A stretch of 64,000 nt of DNA from DATJGR01 sp963812255 (GCA_963812255.1 CAWEUM010000003.1:1054001-1118000), one strand, 5' to 3'. Counted from the stretch's first letter, positions 25,798 through 34,600 are shown. Program-made: numbers and translations. Notes: generated by a model from the sequence alone, not told the origin.

Positions 25798-26958
25798 GTG
25801 AACGCCCGGAACGTACTCGTCGAGCGGCTTCACACGTCGCCTCATAGCGGGGTCGTCGCGGTGACCGGCGGCGGAGTGCTGCTGTTGGCAGACCTGCTCA
25901 CTGTGCCGGGTGCGTCCGCAACCGTGCTCGACGCCCGGGTGCCGTATTCAGCCGATGCGCTGGCGCAATTCATCGGCGCAGCACCGGAACAGGCGTGCAG
26001 CGTCGCGACCGCGTGCGACATCGCGATGGCAGGCTTCCTGCTGGCGCACGCGCTGAGCACACCTGGTGACCGGTCTTCTGACGTCCCTTCCGTAGAGCCG
26101 CACTGCTTCGGATTCGGCTGCACTGCGAGTCTCACCACCACATCGCCAAAGCGAGGCGCGCATCGCGCACATTTCGCACTGCAGACTCTGCGGGAAACGC
26201 GCACGTGGTCGATCACGCTGGTGAAAGGCACGCGCGACCGGCTCGCGGAAGAACGATTGGTCGCCGATATCGCGCTGCAGGGGCTGGCAGAGTCTTTCGA
26301 CCTCGATGAACAAATCGATCCTGCCCTACTCGCAGGCGAATCCGTCGACACCGATCACGCCACTGCCCCCACCGAATGGGGCGATGTGCTGTTGGGGCGC
26401 ATTCGCGCCGCGCCGGTTCATCAAGCGGCGCCACCAACGGTGTTGTTCCCGGGCGCCTTCAATCCTTTGCACGACGGACACCGGGCGATGGCACACCACG
26501 CACAACATGTTCTCGGCGATCCCGTAGCATTCGAGATCTGTACCAACAACGTGGATAAGCCGCGCCTGAACTACCTTGCGTTACGAAACCGCATCGACCA
26601 GTTCGATTCATCGACGCCGCTGTGGGTCACAAACACCGCGACGTTCGTAGAAAAGGCACGTCGCTTCCCCGGCGTGCGATTCATTGTCGGCGTCGATACC
26701 GTCAGCCGCATCGGACAGGCCAAATACTACGACGACGATCCACAGCGCCTCGCCGCGGCCGTTGCCGAGATCGGCGATCTCGGCTGTCGCTTTCTGGTAT
26801 TCGGACGAACGATCGACGGGCGCTTCACCGGCCTCGACGACTGCGAACTGCCGGCGGCCCTGCGCAGCCTGTGCAATGCGGTTGCCGAGGCCGATTTCCG
26901 CCAGGACGTTTCGTCGAGTGAATTGCGCGCGCGTGCCCAAAGCAACGTGCCGCGATAG
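25798..26958 (+). CDS. CinA-like / nucleotidyltransferase fusion protein
   Basis: 386 aa from GTG 25798, 10 nt after the upstream hydrolase. The first half (about 1-165) resembles the CinA C-terminal (NMN deamidase) fold, e.g. SGVVAVTGGGVLLLADLL and GFGCTASLTTTSPKRG. The second half (about 210-386) is a nucleotidyltransferase with the HxGH signature in FPGAFNPLHDGH (from residue 217) and a C-terminal VSSSELRARA in place of ISxTxxR, as in NMN adenylyltransferases. Similar two-domain proteins occur in plants and scattered bacteria. The order suggests salvage of a pyridine-type nucleotide, but no activity is proven. Confidence 0.75.
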   Translation: MNARNVLVERLHTSPHSGVVAVTGGGVLLLADLLTVPGASATVLDARVPYSADALAQFIGAAPEQACSVATACDIAMAGFLLAHALSTPGDRSSDVPSVEPHCFGFGCTASLTTTSPKRGAHRAHFALQTLRETRTWSITLVKGTRDRLAEERLVADIALQGLAESFDLDEQIDPALLAGESVDTDHATAPTEWGDVLLGRIRAAPVHQAAPPTVLFPGAFNPLHDGHRAMAHHAQHVLGDPVAFEICTNNVDKPRLNYLALRNRIDQFDSSTPLWVTNTATFVEKARRFPGVRFIVGVDTVSRIGQAKYYDDDPQRLAAAVAEIGDLGCRFLVFGRTIDGRFTGLDDCELPAALRSLCNAVAEADFRQDVSSSELRARAQSNVPR

Positions 26959-26961
26959 CGC

Positions 26962-27846
26962 TCACTCGAGGTCTTCCAACCGTTTCGGCCAGGTCGCTTT
27001 CAGCAGGCGCGACAGCGAGCGATCCGCCAGCAAGCGTCCCGCCGTCTGGCATTTCGCGCAATAGTTGCTCTCGTTCTCGGCATAGACGATGCGCTGCACC
27101 GGCGATCCGCACACCGGACACGGTTGGCGGAACTTGCCGTGCACCGCCATTTGGTCGTGAAACGCAGTGACCTTCTTCGGGAACGCATCTCCCGCTTCAG
27201 CACGCAGACGCGCGGTCCATTCGTCGATCACATTCCGACAGGCCGTGTACAGCCTGCGCAATTCCTCGTCCGTCAGCGCGCTGGCCAGCTTGAACGGCGA
27301 CAATTGCGCGCGCAGCAGGATCTCGTCCGAATAGGCATTGCCGATGCCGGCCAGGATGTGCTGATCCGTCAGCACCCGTTTGATCGTGTGACCAACTGAC
27401 CTCAATCGATCCACGAACGCCTCGACCGATACACTCGTCATGTCGAGACCACCCGGATCGAGCGCGGCAAGCGCAGCATCGCCTTCCACCAGTTTCAATG
27501 AGGCACGGCGCTTCTTGCTCGCCTCGGTGAACACCAGCGCGCCGGTTGAAAAGTCGAGCGCGGCGATGCCATTGCGCTTCATCGCCGAACCAATTTGTTT
27601 TTGCCAATGCAAGCGCCCGGAAATCATCAGGTGGATAACCACGTAGTAGTGGTCATCGAGTTCGAGCACGAGTTGCTTGGCCAGTCGTCGCCAGCCGCGG
27701 ACACGACGACCGCACGTCTGCGCGATCGTGGGCTGCACCGTGCGCAGCACGAACGGGCTCGCAAGCCGGATAGCGACCAATTCAGCGTCGCGGGTGCGAC
27801 GCTCGAGGTGTTCGAGGTAGACCGTCAGGTCGGGAAGCTCAGGCAC
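26962..27846 (-). CDS. Fpg/Nei-family DNA glycosylase
   Basis: 294 aa. It starts PELPDL, so Pro2 and Glu3, the glycosylase nucleophile and acid, are present. The helix-2-turn-helix DNA contact region is DQHILAGIGNAYSDEIL. The C-terminal zinc finger has four cysteines (CPVCGSPVQRIVYAENE, then NYCAKCQTAGR). Some residues between the lobes (ASKKRRASLK) differ from canonical MutM, so the exact damage specificity (8-oxoG, FapyG or oxidised pyrimidine) is not clear. It overlaps the MATE gene by 8 nt. Confidence 0.9.
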   Translation of the reverse strand: MPELPDLTVYLEHLERRTRDAELVAIRLASPFVLRTVQPTIAQTCGRRVRGWRRLAKQLVLELDDHYYVVIHLMISGRLHWQKQIGSAMKRNGIAALDFSTGALVFTEASKKRRASLKLVEGDAALAALDPGGLDMTSVSVEAFVDRLRSVGHTIKRVLTDQHILAGIGNAYSDEILLRAQLSPFKLASALTDEELRRLYTACRNVIDEWTARLRAEAGDAFPKKVTAFHDQMAVHGKFRQPCPVCGSPVQRIVYAENESNYCAKCQTAGRLLADRSLSRLLKATWPKRLEDLE

Positions 27847-29218
27847 TGCCTTTGATCAAATCTTCGTTGCGCACGATGTACTTCCAACGCCCGGATCGGA
27901 ATCGCCACAACTGCATGATGCCTTTCAGCACGTAGTCGCCGATCAGCGCGGCATACACCCATCGCACCGGCAAACCCGCATACGTGAACACCGCCGCGAG
28001 CGTACAGCGCATACCGATCAATCCGCAAAACGTCGTCACCATCGGAAAGCGCGTATCGCCGGCACCGCGCAGCGAGCCGCCGATGGCGAAGTCGACCGCC
28101 ATCAACGGCATCATCGCGCCGAGCACGTAGGTGAACTCCACCGTGTACTGAATCGTCACCGGATCGTTACCGATGAAGAACGTCGCTAGATCTCGGGCAA
28201 AGTAAATCACGATCATGCCGAGCCCCCCCATCGTCGCAATCGCCATACGCATCGCGCGCCAGCCGGCGCGGACCGCGCCCGGCGCGTCATCCGCGCCAAG
28301 CGCCTGTCCGACCAGAGTCGAACCGGCGATGGAGAAACCGAATCCGGCGACCATGCAGATGTTCAGCATGTTCACGCCGATGTTGTATGCCGCGAACGCC
28401 TGGGTGCCGTAGAAGTTGCCGATCAGCATCAGGAATGCAAAGAAGCCCGCCTGAAAGATGATCTGTTCGAGGCCCGCGGGGTAGCCGATATCGAGCAGAC
28501 GCTTCAGACGTTCGATTCGGAACCAGCCGCCGCGAACGTGACGAATCCGCAGCCGTTGATTCCACCACAGACCCACCAGAATCACGCCACCGAGCGTGAA
28601 CGACACGCCGGCAGCGAGCGCGCTGCCCGAAACGCCCATTTTCGGCGCGCCCCACAGGCCGAACACCAGTGCATACAGCAAAGGAATGTTGACCAAGTTG
28701 ACGAACGCGCCCACGTACAGCGGCGTCCACGCATCGCCTGCCGCACGCAACGCACCCGCCATGATGAAGTTCGCGGCGAACGCGACGTTGAACATCGACA
28801 GCCAACGGATATATTTTGCCGCGAGGTCGACGGTGTTCGCGTCCAGCCCAAAAATTGACGCGATATGAGACGAGAAGAACACGCCTGGGATCATCAGTAC
28901 CAACCCGAACAAGGCGCCCAGTACCAGCGACGCGATGGTGATGCGGCCTGCTTCGATTTCGTCGCGGCGCCCCCACGCGCGGGCCACCAGCGCGGTGGTG
29001 CCGGCGCCGATCGCCATCATCACGGCCTGCAGTGCGAAGAACACGCGCTGCCCGGCACCGACCGCCGCCAGAGCATCCGCTCCAAGCTCGCCAACTGCCT
29101 TCGTTTGCACCAGTCCGACGATGCCGTACAGCAGATTGCCGAGAATCGCCGGCAGCGCGAGTTGCAGGATCCCGAGACGTTCACGCGTTTCAACCGCTTC
29201 TTCTACCGCCTGTGCCAT
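27839..29218 (-). CDS. MATE-family multidrug/cation antiporter
   Basis: 459 aa with twelve predicted transmembrane helices in two six-helix lobes. Recognisable segments are LQLALPAILGNLLYGIVGLVQT, WVRRDEIEAGR-like cytosolic turns, GYPAGLEQIIFQAGFFAF starting the second lobe, and GDTRFPMVTTFCGL. It exports cationic compounds with Na+ or H+. It shares a transcript with the Fpg/Nei gene and faces the crotonase operon across a 148-nt divergent region containing an inverted repeat. Confidence 0.92.
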   Translation of the reverse strand: MAQAVEEAVETRERLGILQLALPAILGNLLYGIVGLVQTKAVGELGADALAAVGAGQRVFFALQAVMMAIGAGTTALVARAWGRRDEIEAGRITIASLVLGALFGLVLMIPGVFFSSHIASIFGLDANTVDLAAKYIRWLSMFNVAFAANFIMAGALRAAGDAWTPLYVGAFVNLVNIPLLYALVFGLWGAPKMGVSGSALAAGVSFTLGGVILVGLWWNQRLRIRHVRGGWFRIERLKRLLDIGYPAGLEQIIFQAGFFAFLMLIGNFYGTQAFAAYNIGVNMLNICMVAGFGFSIAGSTLVGQALGADDAPGAVRAGWRAMRMAIATMGGLGMIVIYFARDLATFFIGNDPVTIQYTVEFTYVLGAMMPLMAVDFAIGGSLRGAGDTRFPMVTTFCGLIGMRCTLAAVFTYAGLPVRWVYAALIGDYVLKGIMQLWRFRSGRWKYIVRNEDLIKGSA

Positions 29219-29226
29219 GGTTTGCT

Positions 29227-29274
29227 AGCCTGGACTATTCACGGGTTCGTACGCATTCATGGATAGTTCAGGCT
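29227..29274. promoter_or_regulatory. 12-bp inverted repeat in divergent intergenic region
   Basis: The arms AGCCTGGACTAT (29227-29238) and ATAGTTCAGGCT (29263-29274) match at 11 of 12 bases, with a 24-nt spacer. They lie between the start of the MATE gene and the crotonase operon. The spacing and position would suit a dimeric or tetrameric repressor acting on both directions. A structural hairpin in the MATE leader is the alternative. Confidence 0.4.
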
Positions 29275-29366
29275 GGGTGCGCCGTCTCATTGTTGCTAAC
29301 ATACTCGTCCAATTTCTCCCTTACGCGTACCCACTCCGATAACCAACTCAACTAAGGCGCCGCAAC

Positions 29367-30173
29367 ATGCCAGCAGCCAGCTTCACCGACATCGGCGTGA
29401 CCCTCGACGGGCACGTCGCCACGATCGAAATTCAGCGTCCCCCGCACAATTTTTTCGACTTCAGCCTGATCGGCCAGATCGCAGACGCATTTTCCGCAAT
29501 GGACGACGATCCACAGTGCCGGGCCATCGTACTGGCCGCGCAGGGTAAATCGTTCTGTGCGGGAGCGAACTTCGGAAGCGGTCGGAGCGACGGGTCGGGA
29601 AGTGCGGATTTTACAGAGGAAGGCTTCCGCAACACCACCGGCAAGCTGTATCGCGAAGCCGTCCGTCTGTTCAGTTGCAAAAAACCGGTCGTCGGCGCGA
29701 TCCAGGGCGCCGCGATTGGCGGTGGGCTCGGGCTGGCGCTGGTTCCCGATTTCCGTGTCGTGACGCGCGAAGCCCGCTTCGCAGCGAACTTCGCCAAACT
29801 GGGCATTCACCCGGGGTTCGGCCTCACGGTGACGTTGCCGCGCCTCATCGGTCAGCAGGCCGCAAACCTGATGTTCTTCACCGGACGCAGACTCAGCGGT
29901 GAAGAGGCACTGAAGATCGGTCTCGCCGATGAGCTCGTCGAGGCGGACGGATTGCGCGCCGCAGCCACTGCGCTCGCCGCCGAAATCGCCGAAAACGCGC
30001 CACTGGCGGTCGTTTCGGTCCGCGCCACCGTGCGCCAGGGCCTCGCCGACAGCATCGCCGCAGCCACCGAACACGAATTGAAGGAACAACAATGGCTGCG
30101 CGGCACCGAAGATTCCGACGAAGGCATCCGGGCGGTTTCGGAGCGGCGTCCCGGGGACTTCAAAGGCAAATGA
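29367..30173 (+). CDS. Enoyl-CoA hydratase/isomerase family
   Basis: 268 aa. Crotonase fold with the oxyanion-hole segments GKSFCAGANFG and GAAIGGGLGLALVPDFRV. The usual first hydratase glutamate (GGGCE) is Gly here, and the later segment is NFAKLGIHPGFGLTVTLP, so hydration by the standard two-Glu mechanism looks unlikely. Isomerase, thioester hydrolase or another crotonase reaction may apply. It is the first gene of a three-gene plus-strand operon with the LLM oxidoreductase and SDR. Confidence 0.88.
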   Translation: MPAASFTDIGVTLDGHVATIEIQRPPHNFFDFSLIGQIADAFSAMDDDPQCRAIVLAAQGKSFCAGANFGSGRSDGSGSADFTEEGFRNTTGKLYREAVRLFSCKKPVVGAIQGAAIGGGLGLALVPDFRVVTREARFAANFAKLGIHPGFGLTVTLPRLIGQQAANLMFFTGRRLSGEEALKIGLADELVEADGLRAAATALAAEIAENAPLAVVSVRATVRQGLADSIAAATEHELKEQQWLRGTEDSDEGIRAVSERRPGDFKGK

Positions 30174-30204
30174 TCGAACATCGAACCGGATATAGAAGGA
30201 CACT

Positions 30205-31086
30205 GTGATGAATCTCGGAAAACTCGGGGTCTGGTATTTCACGGAGCTCATGTCGGCAAACAAAGCGGCCGAAGCCGCGCAGCGCATCGAAGCGCTCGGT
30301 TACGCGTCGCTGTGGATACCCGAAACAACCGGCCGCAATCCGTTCGCGCACGCGGCGTGGCTGCTCGCAAAAACCCAGAAGCTCGTCGTTGCGACCGGCA
30401 TTGCGTCGATCTATCACCGTGAACCCGGCGTGACGATGGCGGGTCAGAAGACACTCGCGGAACAATCGAACAACCGTTTCCTGCTCGGCCTCGGCGTTTC
30501 GCACAAACCGATGGTCGAAGGCGTTCGCGGCCTCGAATACGGCAAACCCGTCGAAACGATGCGCAACTATCTGGCGAAGATGGATGCGTCACCGTACGGC
30601 TCAGTCCAGCCGTCGGAGCCGCCGCCACGCGTGATCGCCGCGCTGGGGCCGAAAATGCTGGCGCTCGCGCGCGACACCTGCACCGGTGCGCATCCGTATT
30701 TCAGTTCACCGGACCACACCGCGATGGCGCGCAAGGTGCTCGGGCCGAAGCCGTGGCTGTGCGTCGAACAAAAGGTGATCCTCGAAACCGATCCTGCCAA
30801 GGCGCGACCGCTCGCGCGCGCCAACGCGGCGATTTATCTGGGTCTGCCGAACTACCGCAACAACTGGTTGCGGATGGGTCTCACCGAAGACGACTTCGCG
30901 AACGGCGGATCCGACCGCTTCGTCGACACGACGTTCGCCTGGGGTACTGTCGAAGCGATCAAAAAACGCATCAAGGCGCACTTCGACGCGGGCGCGAGCC
31001 ACGTGTGCATTCAGCCGATCAATCCGAACGGCGCGTTTGGCGACCTGCACTGGCAGGCGCTCGAAGAGTTGCAAGGGGCGGCATAA
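30205..31086 (+). CDS. LLM-class F420-dependent oxidoreductase (TIGR03620-like)
   Basis: 293 aa luciferase-like TIM-barrel. MNLGKLGVWYFTELM is followed by ALGYASLWIPETTGRNPF and GIASIYHREPG. The C-terminus HVCIQPINPNGAFGDLHWQ is typical of TIGR03620-type oxidoreductases that use coenzyme F420 rather than FMN. Known from mycobacteria and some marine proteobacteria. AGGACACTG before the ATG is a reasonable ribosome site. The SDR start follows immediately after the stop with no gap. No F420-biosynthesis gene is visible here, so cofactor supply must come from elsewhere. Confidence 0.85.
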   Translation: MMNLGKLGVWYFTELMSANKAAEAAQRIEALGYASLWIPETTGRNPFAHAAWLLAKTQKLVVATGIASIYHREPGVTMAGQKTLAEQSNNRFLLGLGVSHKPMVEGVRGLEYGKPVETMRNYLAKMDASPYGSVQPSEPPPRVIAALGPKMLALARDTCTGAHPYFSSPDHTAMARKVLGPKPWLCVEQKVILETDPAKARPLARANAAIYLGLPNYRNNWLRMGLTEDDFANGGSDRFVDTTFAWGTVEAIKKRIKAHFDAGASHVCIQPINPNGAFGDLHWQALEELQGAA

Positions 31087-31773
31087 ATGGCAACGCGCGA
31101 CTTCGACGGCAAAGTTGTCGTCATCACCGGCGCGGCCGGCGCGCTGGGTCGCGCAGTCGCGGGTGAATTCGCACATCGGGGCGCGACACTCGCGCTGGTG
31201 GATATTGTCGAAACACAAAGTCCGCATCTCACGCTCGTCGGCGACCTCACCGACCCCGAGGCCGCTCACACGCTGGCCGGTACGATCCGCTCGAAACTCG
31301 GTCGCATCGACGTGCTCGCAAACGTCGCGGGTGGCTTCTCGATGGGCGAGACGGTCCACGAAACCACCGAAGCGACCTGGCAGTACATGTTCGATCTGAA
31401 CGTCAAGACCCTGCTGAACATGGTGCGTGCCACGGTCCCCATGATGCTCGACGCTGGCAGTGGCAAGATCGTCAACGTCGGTGCACGCGCGGGATTGAAA
31501 GGCGCCGGCCGCATGGGTGCGTACTGTGCATCGAAGAGCGTCGTGATTCGTCTGACTGAGAGTCTGGCCGACGAACTGAAGGGCAGCGGCATCAATGTCA
31601 ACTGCGTACTGCCGAGCATCATCGATACCGCGCGAAACCGCCAGGACATGCCGGACGCCGACCACACGCTGTGGGTGGCACCCGGGGATCTGGCCCGCGC
31701 GATCGCGTTCCTTGCATCAAATGCCGCCAACGCAATTCATGGCGCAGCATTGCCGGTAGAAGCGCTGAGCTAA
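31087..31773 (+). CDS. Short-chain dehydrogenase/reductase
   Basis: 228 aa classical SDR. NAD(P) loop TGAAGALGRAVA (14-25), NVAG (79-82) and catalytic Tyr146xxxLys150 in AYCASK. The Ser position reads VGARAG, so Ser may be replaced, leaving Tyr and Lys. It starts at the base after the LLM gene stop. It probably oxidises or reduces a hydroxyacyl or alcohol intermediate in the same pathway as the crotonase and F420 enzyme. Confidence 0.9.
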   Translation: MATRDFDGKVVVITGAAGALGRAVAGEFAHRGATLALVDIVETQSPHLTLVGDLTDPEAAHTLAGTIRSKLGRIDVLANVAGGFSMGETVHETTEATWQYMFDLNVKTLLNMVRATVPMMLDAGSGKIVNVGARAGLKGAGRMGAYCASKSVVIRLTESLADELKGSGINVNCVLPSIIDTARNRQDMPDADHTLWVAPGDLARAIAFLASNAANAIHGAALPVEALS

Positions 31774-31813
31774 CGGATTCGATACACCACGGGGCCGCGT
31801 CGGCGCCGCTGTG

Positions 31814-32185
31814 TCAGCGCGCAAACCCTACGTACTGGCGCAATTCGAAGCCATTTCCCTCGGTATCGCGAAACGTCGCAACCCGATCCGGTACGTGCCG
31901 CTGCGCTTCGCGCAATTCGAGCAGTTCACCACCGTATTCCTCGATCAGCCCCTGCATGTCTTCAATGCGATCGACCTCGAGGTTGAGGCCCGCATGCGGT
32001 AGCGGTGCCTCGTCGATATGACCCGGCGATAGGATATGCAGCGCAAGCTCGAACGAGCCGAAACTCAATGTCGTCCAGCCTTTCGACTCGAACGACGGCG
32101 TGACATTGAAGACCGATTCATAGAATCGCCGTGCGCGTTCCATATCGAAAACGTAATGAATGAAGATGGGGTTGCGCGATCTCAT
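31814..32185 (-). CDS. VOC-family (glyoxalase/bleomycin-resistance-like) protein
   Basis: 123 aa, two beta-alpha-beta-beta-beta modules. Potential metal ligands are His10 (IFIHYVF), Glu47-like FELALH and the C-terminal ATFRDTEGNGFEL. The family includes glyoxalase I, extradiol dioxygenases and resistance proteins; this one cannot be assigned further. It lies outside the cassette array and convergent with the SDR operon. Confidence 0.85.
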   Translation of the reverse strand: MRSRNPIFIHYVFDMERARRFYESVFNVTPSFESKGWTTLSFGSFELALHILSPGHIDEAPLPHAGLNLEVDRIEDMQGLIEEYGGELLELREAQRHVPDRVATFRDTEGNGFELRQYVGFAR

Positions 32186-32245
32186 CGAGGTTCGCCTCGC
32201 TGGCGGTGCCGGTTCACGCGGCCGATGCGTCTCCGTGTCTTTCGA

Positions 32246-32902
32246 TCACGATTCGCCAGACGCAAGCTTCTCGCCATACTGTTCCGGCGTGATGAGACCG
32301 CCTTCGCGCTCGGCGCGGCCCACGTCAGACGCCGGCAACGCATCCTGCACCATGTCGATCCGTTTCCACGCGGGCAACGGCATCGCGCCGTGCCGATCCG
32401 GCACGTATGGCGACGCCGCGATGCGCTTGTGCGTGTGAACCAACCGCGCGCAGTTCACAAACACCTTGTCGACTTTCGCGCGAACCAGCAGCTGCGCACC
32501 CGGGTATTTCGCCATCAACGGATCATCGGCGCCGACCGTTGCAGTGGCTTGCACGCGCAATCGGTTCGGTGTCTCGAAATCGATGAACAACAAGCCGATC
32601 TTGCCCGTCTCTGCGATGTTGCCCATCGACATGAACATGCCATTGCCGTCGTAACTCGGGAACACCAACGTACTGTCGTCCACGACCGTCACCACTCCCA
32701 CATCGCCGCCTTTGTGCGACACGGTCGGCTCACCTTGCGCGTTTACCGTGGTCAGGAAGAAGAAGTCGCGCGACTCGATGAAGGCGCGGTGCTGCGCCGA
32801 CGCGATCCGGTCCGTAACGATGGAGCCTTCGAGTCTGTCGGCGAGCCTACGGCTGTCGAACTGAGCCTGAAGCCGCCTTTGAGATTCGCTGTAGAACGCC
32901 AT
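32246..32902 (-). CDS. Pyridoxamine 5'-phosphate oxidase-family flavin/F420 protein
   Basis: 218 aa split-barrel fold. The cofactor-binding region is FIESRDFFFLTTVNAQGEPTVSHKGG (about 42-67), followed by LVFPSYDGNGMFMSMGNI and GLLFIDFETPNRLRVQA. Such proteins bind FMN or F420 and act as oxidases or reductases. The gene is the last chromosomal-type gene before the cassette array on this side. Confidence 0.85.
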   Translation of the reverse strand: MAFYSESQRRLQAQFDSRRLADRLEGSIVTDRIASAQHRAFIESRDFFFLTTVNAQGEPTVSHKGGDVGVVTVVDDSTLVFPSYDGNGMFMSMGNIAETGKIGLLFIDFETPNRLRVQATATVGADDPLMAKYPGAQLLVRAKVDKVFVNCARLVHTHKRIAASPYVPDRHGAMPLPAWKRIDMVQDALPASDVGRAEREGGLITPEQYGEKLASGES

Positions 32903-33018
32903 GCTGGTCCCCTATCGACGCGAAGCACTGAAAGATAGCCGCCACCCAACGCGATTGGCAAAGCCTTCTGTACCGTTCTTACTTGGGCCGACGCGCGCAG
33001 AGTTGGACTCCAGATGCA

Positions 33019-33363
33019 TCAGATCTGCCTAACGGAAGACTGATCCAAAGCATACTCGTAGGCACAGCACAGAATCGGGACGATCGCCAACGCGAGTATG
33101 AGTTCAGGACGCAGCATGAGATAAAGCCAAAGCAAGGAAAAGGCGGCGAAAAATATCGCTTGAAATGCGAACCGGAAGCGGTGCATTTCCAGACTGAGTC
33201 GCTTTCGATGCTCGAGAAGAATGAACAAGACAAGGGCCAGAGACAGGGAACCGCCAACCCACGGAGAATCGGCGAAGAGAACGATCAGAAGCACTACAAA
33301 AACCGCACCGACCAGGTGACCAAATGCCATCATATTGATGTAGAGGTGATCGTCTCTTTCCAC
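33019..33363 (-). CDS. Small membrane protein (cassette gene)
   Basis: 114 aa with four predicted transmembrane helices: about 13-30, 37-50, 66-84 and 86-104. I do not recognise the family. The gene begins 20 nt after the R' end of the neighbouring attC. Its last codons (SVRQI) read through a GTTAGGC core site at 33027-33033, suggesting the array boundary lies there. Start ATG 33361-33363. It lacks a clear ribosome site. Confidence 0.65.
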   Translation of the reverse strand: MERDDHLYINMMAFGHLVGAVFVVLLIVLFADSPWVGGSLSLALVLFILLEHRKRLSLEMHRFRFAFQAIFFAAFSLLWLYLMLRPELILALAIVPILCCAYEYALDQSSVRQI

Positions 33364-33383
33364 TGTGGGTCTCCATCCTTGCC

Positions 33384-33484
33384 GCCTGGACGGCTGAGTT
33401 CAGCCGCCCGCCTAGGAAGCGACCAATTCGAGCACGCAAATCGGGTGACGCTCCGGTGGTTCAGCTGCAAGGATATGTTAGGCG
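33384..33484 (-). repeat. attC site (cassette recombination site)
   Basis: Reading minus: R'' core GCCTAAC at 33484, L'' GCAGCTGAACC, a long loop, L' GGCTGAACTCAGCC and a degenerate R' (GTCCAGGC). About 101 bp. L'' and L' pair imperfectly with a shifted base, as in attC folding. It separates the 33552 cassette gene from the membrane protein gene. Confidence 0.7.
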
Positions 33485-33551
33485 GGCTGAGCCGCCGTGG
33501 CATCGAAGCTCGTCACGCGATGAACGGATAGGCGCCTGGCGAACCATGAAC

Positions 33552-33896
33552 TCATGGAACGTCGTGCACCCACTCTGAGGCTCCCTTGGAACGATCGCCG
33601 GTCAGCCATTGCCAGTCGAGGTCCATATGTAGGCGCTTCGCTGCACCTTCGCGGAAAGTTGCGGTCGCCTTGCCGGCTTTCAGCTCACCGGAGATCGTGA
33701 TGCATTGGTACAGCATCTCGACACTGACAGCGTTCGTCCGGCGGGCCAGGACATTTCCGATTCCGATCGTGCCGCCACCATAGATCCCGACGATGCCGGA
33801 TTCGTCCTCCGCGACAAACGTCATCGTCGTTTCCGTATCTAGGGTGCCGTTACTGGAGTTGGCGACCGCTCGGAACTTCTTGCCCGTTAGATTCAC
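33552..33896 (-). CDS. Hypothetical cassette protein
   Basis: 114 aa from GTG 33894-33896, which has AGAGAGG 8 nt upstream; the longer frame to 33935 starts with TTG and lacks a site. Sequence (NLTGKKFRAVANSSNGTLDT, then VEMLYQCITISGELKAGKA) predicts a small all-beta fold, perhaps a lipocalin-like or N-acetyl-glucosamine-type barrel. No family recognised. A stretch of about 250 nt without a gene lies upstream, between it and the SnoaL cassette. Confidence 0.6.
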   Translation of the reverse strand: MNLTGKKFRAVANSSNGTLDTETTMTFVAEDESGIVGIYGGGTIGIGNVLARRTNAVSVEMLYQCITISGELKAGKATATFREGAAKRLHMDLDWQWLTGDRSKGASEWVHDVP

Positions 33897-34148
33897 CGAA
33901 GCACCTCTCTGAAATTCATGCGAAGGCGCTTTCAAGCCGGCGCCGCTGTGGTTACACCTTCGATAATGAAAGCCCTATAGACGCCGCCTCCGAAGCGATG
34001 TTCGCAGGCAGCTTGATATGCTGGCGGGCCGCCACAATCGTTCTTTTAGTCACGCCTGCGGAAATCCATCCGACGCCGGGTGCCGGCGGCCAACGCGTCA
34101 ACCATCACTCGCCGAGGCTATGCAAATATTCTACCCCGCGGTACCGCC

Positions 34149-34164
34149 GCCTAACATGTTGGCG
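34149..34164 (-). repeat. Core-site palindrome at SnoaL gene end
   Basis: On minus, CGCCAACATGTTAGGC: an R''-like CCAAC and an R'-like GTTAGGC only 2-3 nt apart. It contains the stop codon of the SnoaL gene. Too short for an intact attC; probably a collapsed site. Confidence 0.5.
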
Positions 34165-34516
34165 TCCCTTGATGGAACAATATCTGCCAGCCGCGATCCC
34201 CAATCACCCAGATGGACGACCGTAGTGCATGCCTGTGCAGTTCGCCGGATTCATTTCTATGCGCGGAAACGTAAGTCAACAACGCGATTCCCGCGCCGAT
34301 TTCCTGGAGTCGGAAATCCAGCGAAACTACCGTTGTAATCTCCGTCTCGGCTGCCAACTCCGACAACGCCTGATCTCGCGAAAACCGTCGTCCAGATCGA
34401 CCGAATTCCTCAAAGTCCGAATGAAGCAACTCCTGAAGCCGCGAGACATTCTGCCGCGTGTCAGACCGATGAAGTTCGACTTCCAGCTGCCGCAGTTCTT
34501 CAAGCAATGCACTCAC
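34151..34516 (-). CDS. DUF4440 / SnoaL-like NTF2-fold protein (cassette gene)
   Basis: 121 aa from GTG 34514-34516. An NTF2-like fold: ELHRSDTRQNVSRLQELLHSDFEEFG near the N-terminus and WVIGDRGWQILFHQGTP at the end are characteristic of DUF4440. These small proteins act as cyclases, isomerases or stress proteins; the reaction here is unknown. Its stop codon TAG is formed by the TAGGC of a core site (34149-34155), so the ORF ends in the recombination point. Confidence 0.8.
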   Translation of the reverse strand: MSALLEELRQLEVELHRSDTRQNVSRLQELLHSDFEEFGRSGRRFSRDQALSELAAETEITTVVSLDFRLQEIGAGIALLTYVSAHRNESGELHRHALRSSIWVIGDRGWQILFHQGTPTC

Positions 34517-34526
34517 GCCAAGAGCC

Positions 34527-34559
34527 GGCTAACGACGCAACTCAGCTGCACTGTTGGGC
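34527..34559 (-). repeat. Collapsed attC site
   Basis: Reading minus: GCCCAAC (R''), GTGCAGCTGAGTTGCGTC and GTTAGCC (R'-like), 33 bp in total. It keeps the CAGCTGA L-box seen in other sites of the array but has lost the loop. It lies between the DUF1428 and SnoaL cassettes, 11 nt before the SnoaL start. Confidence 0.55.
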
Positions 34560-34600
34560 AGCCGCCGTGATTCTTTGTAACGCTCGAGCATTCTTGACCC

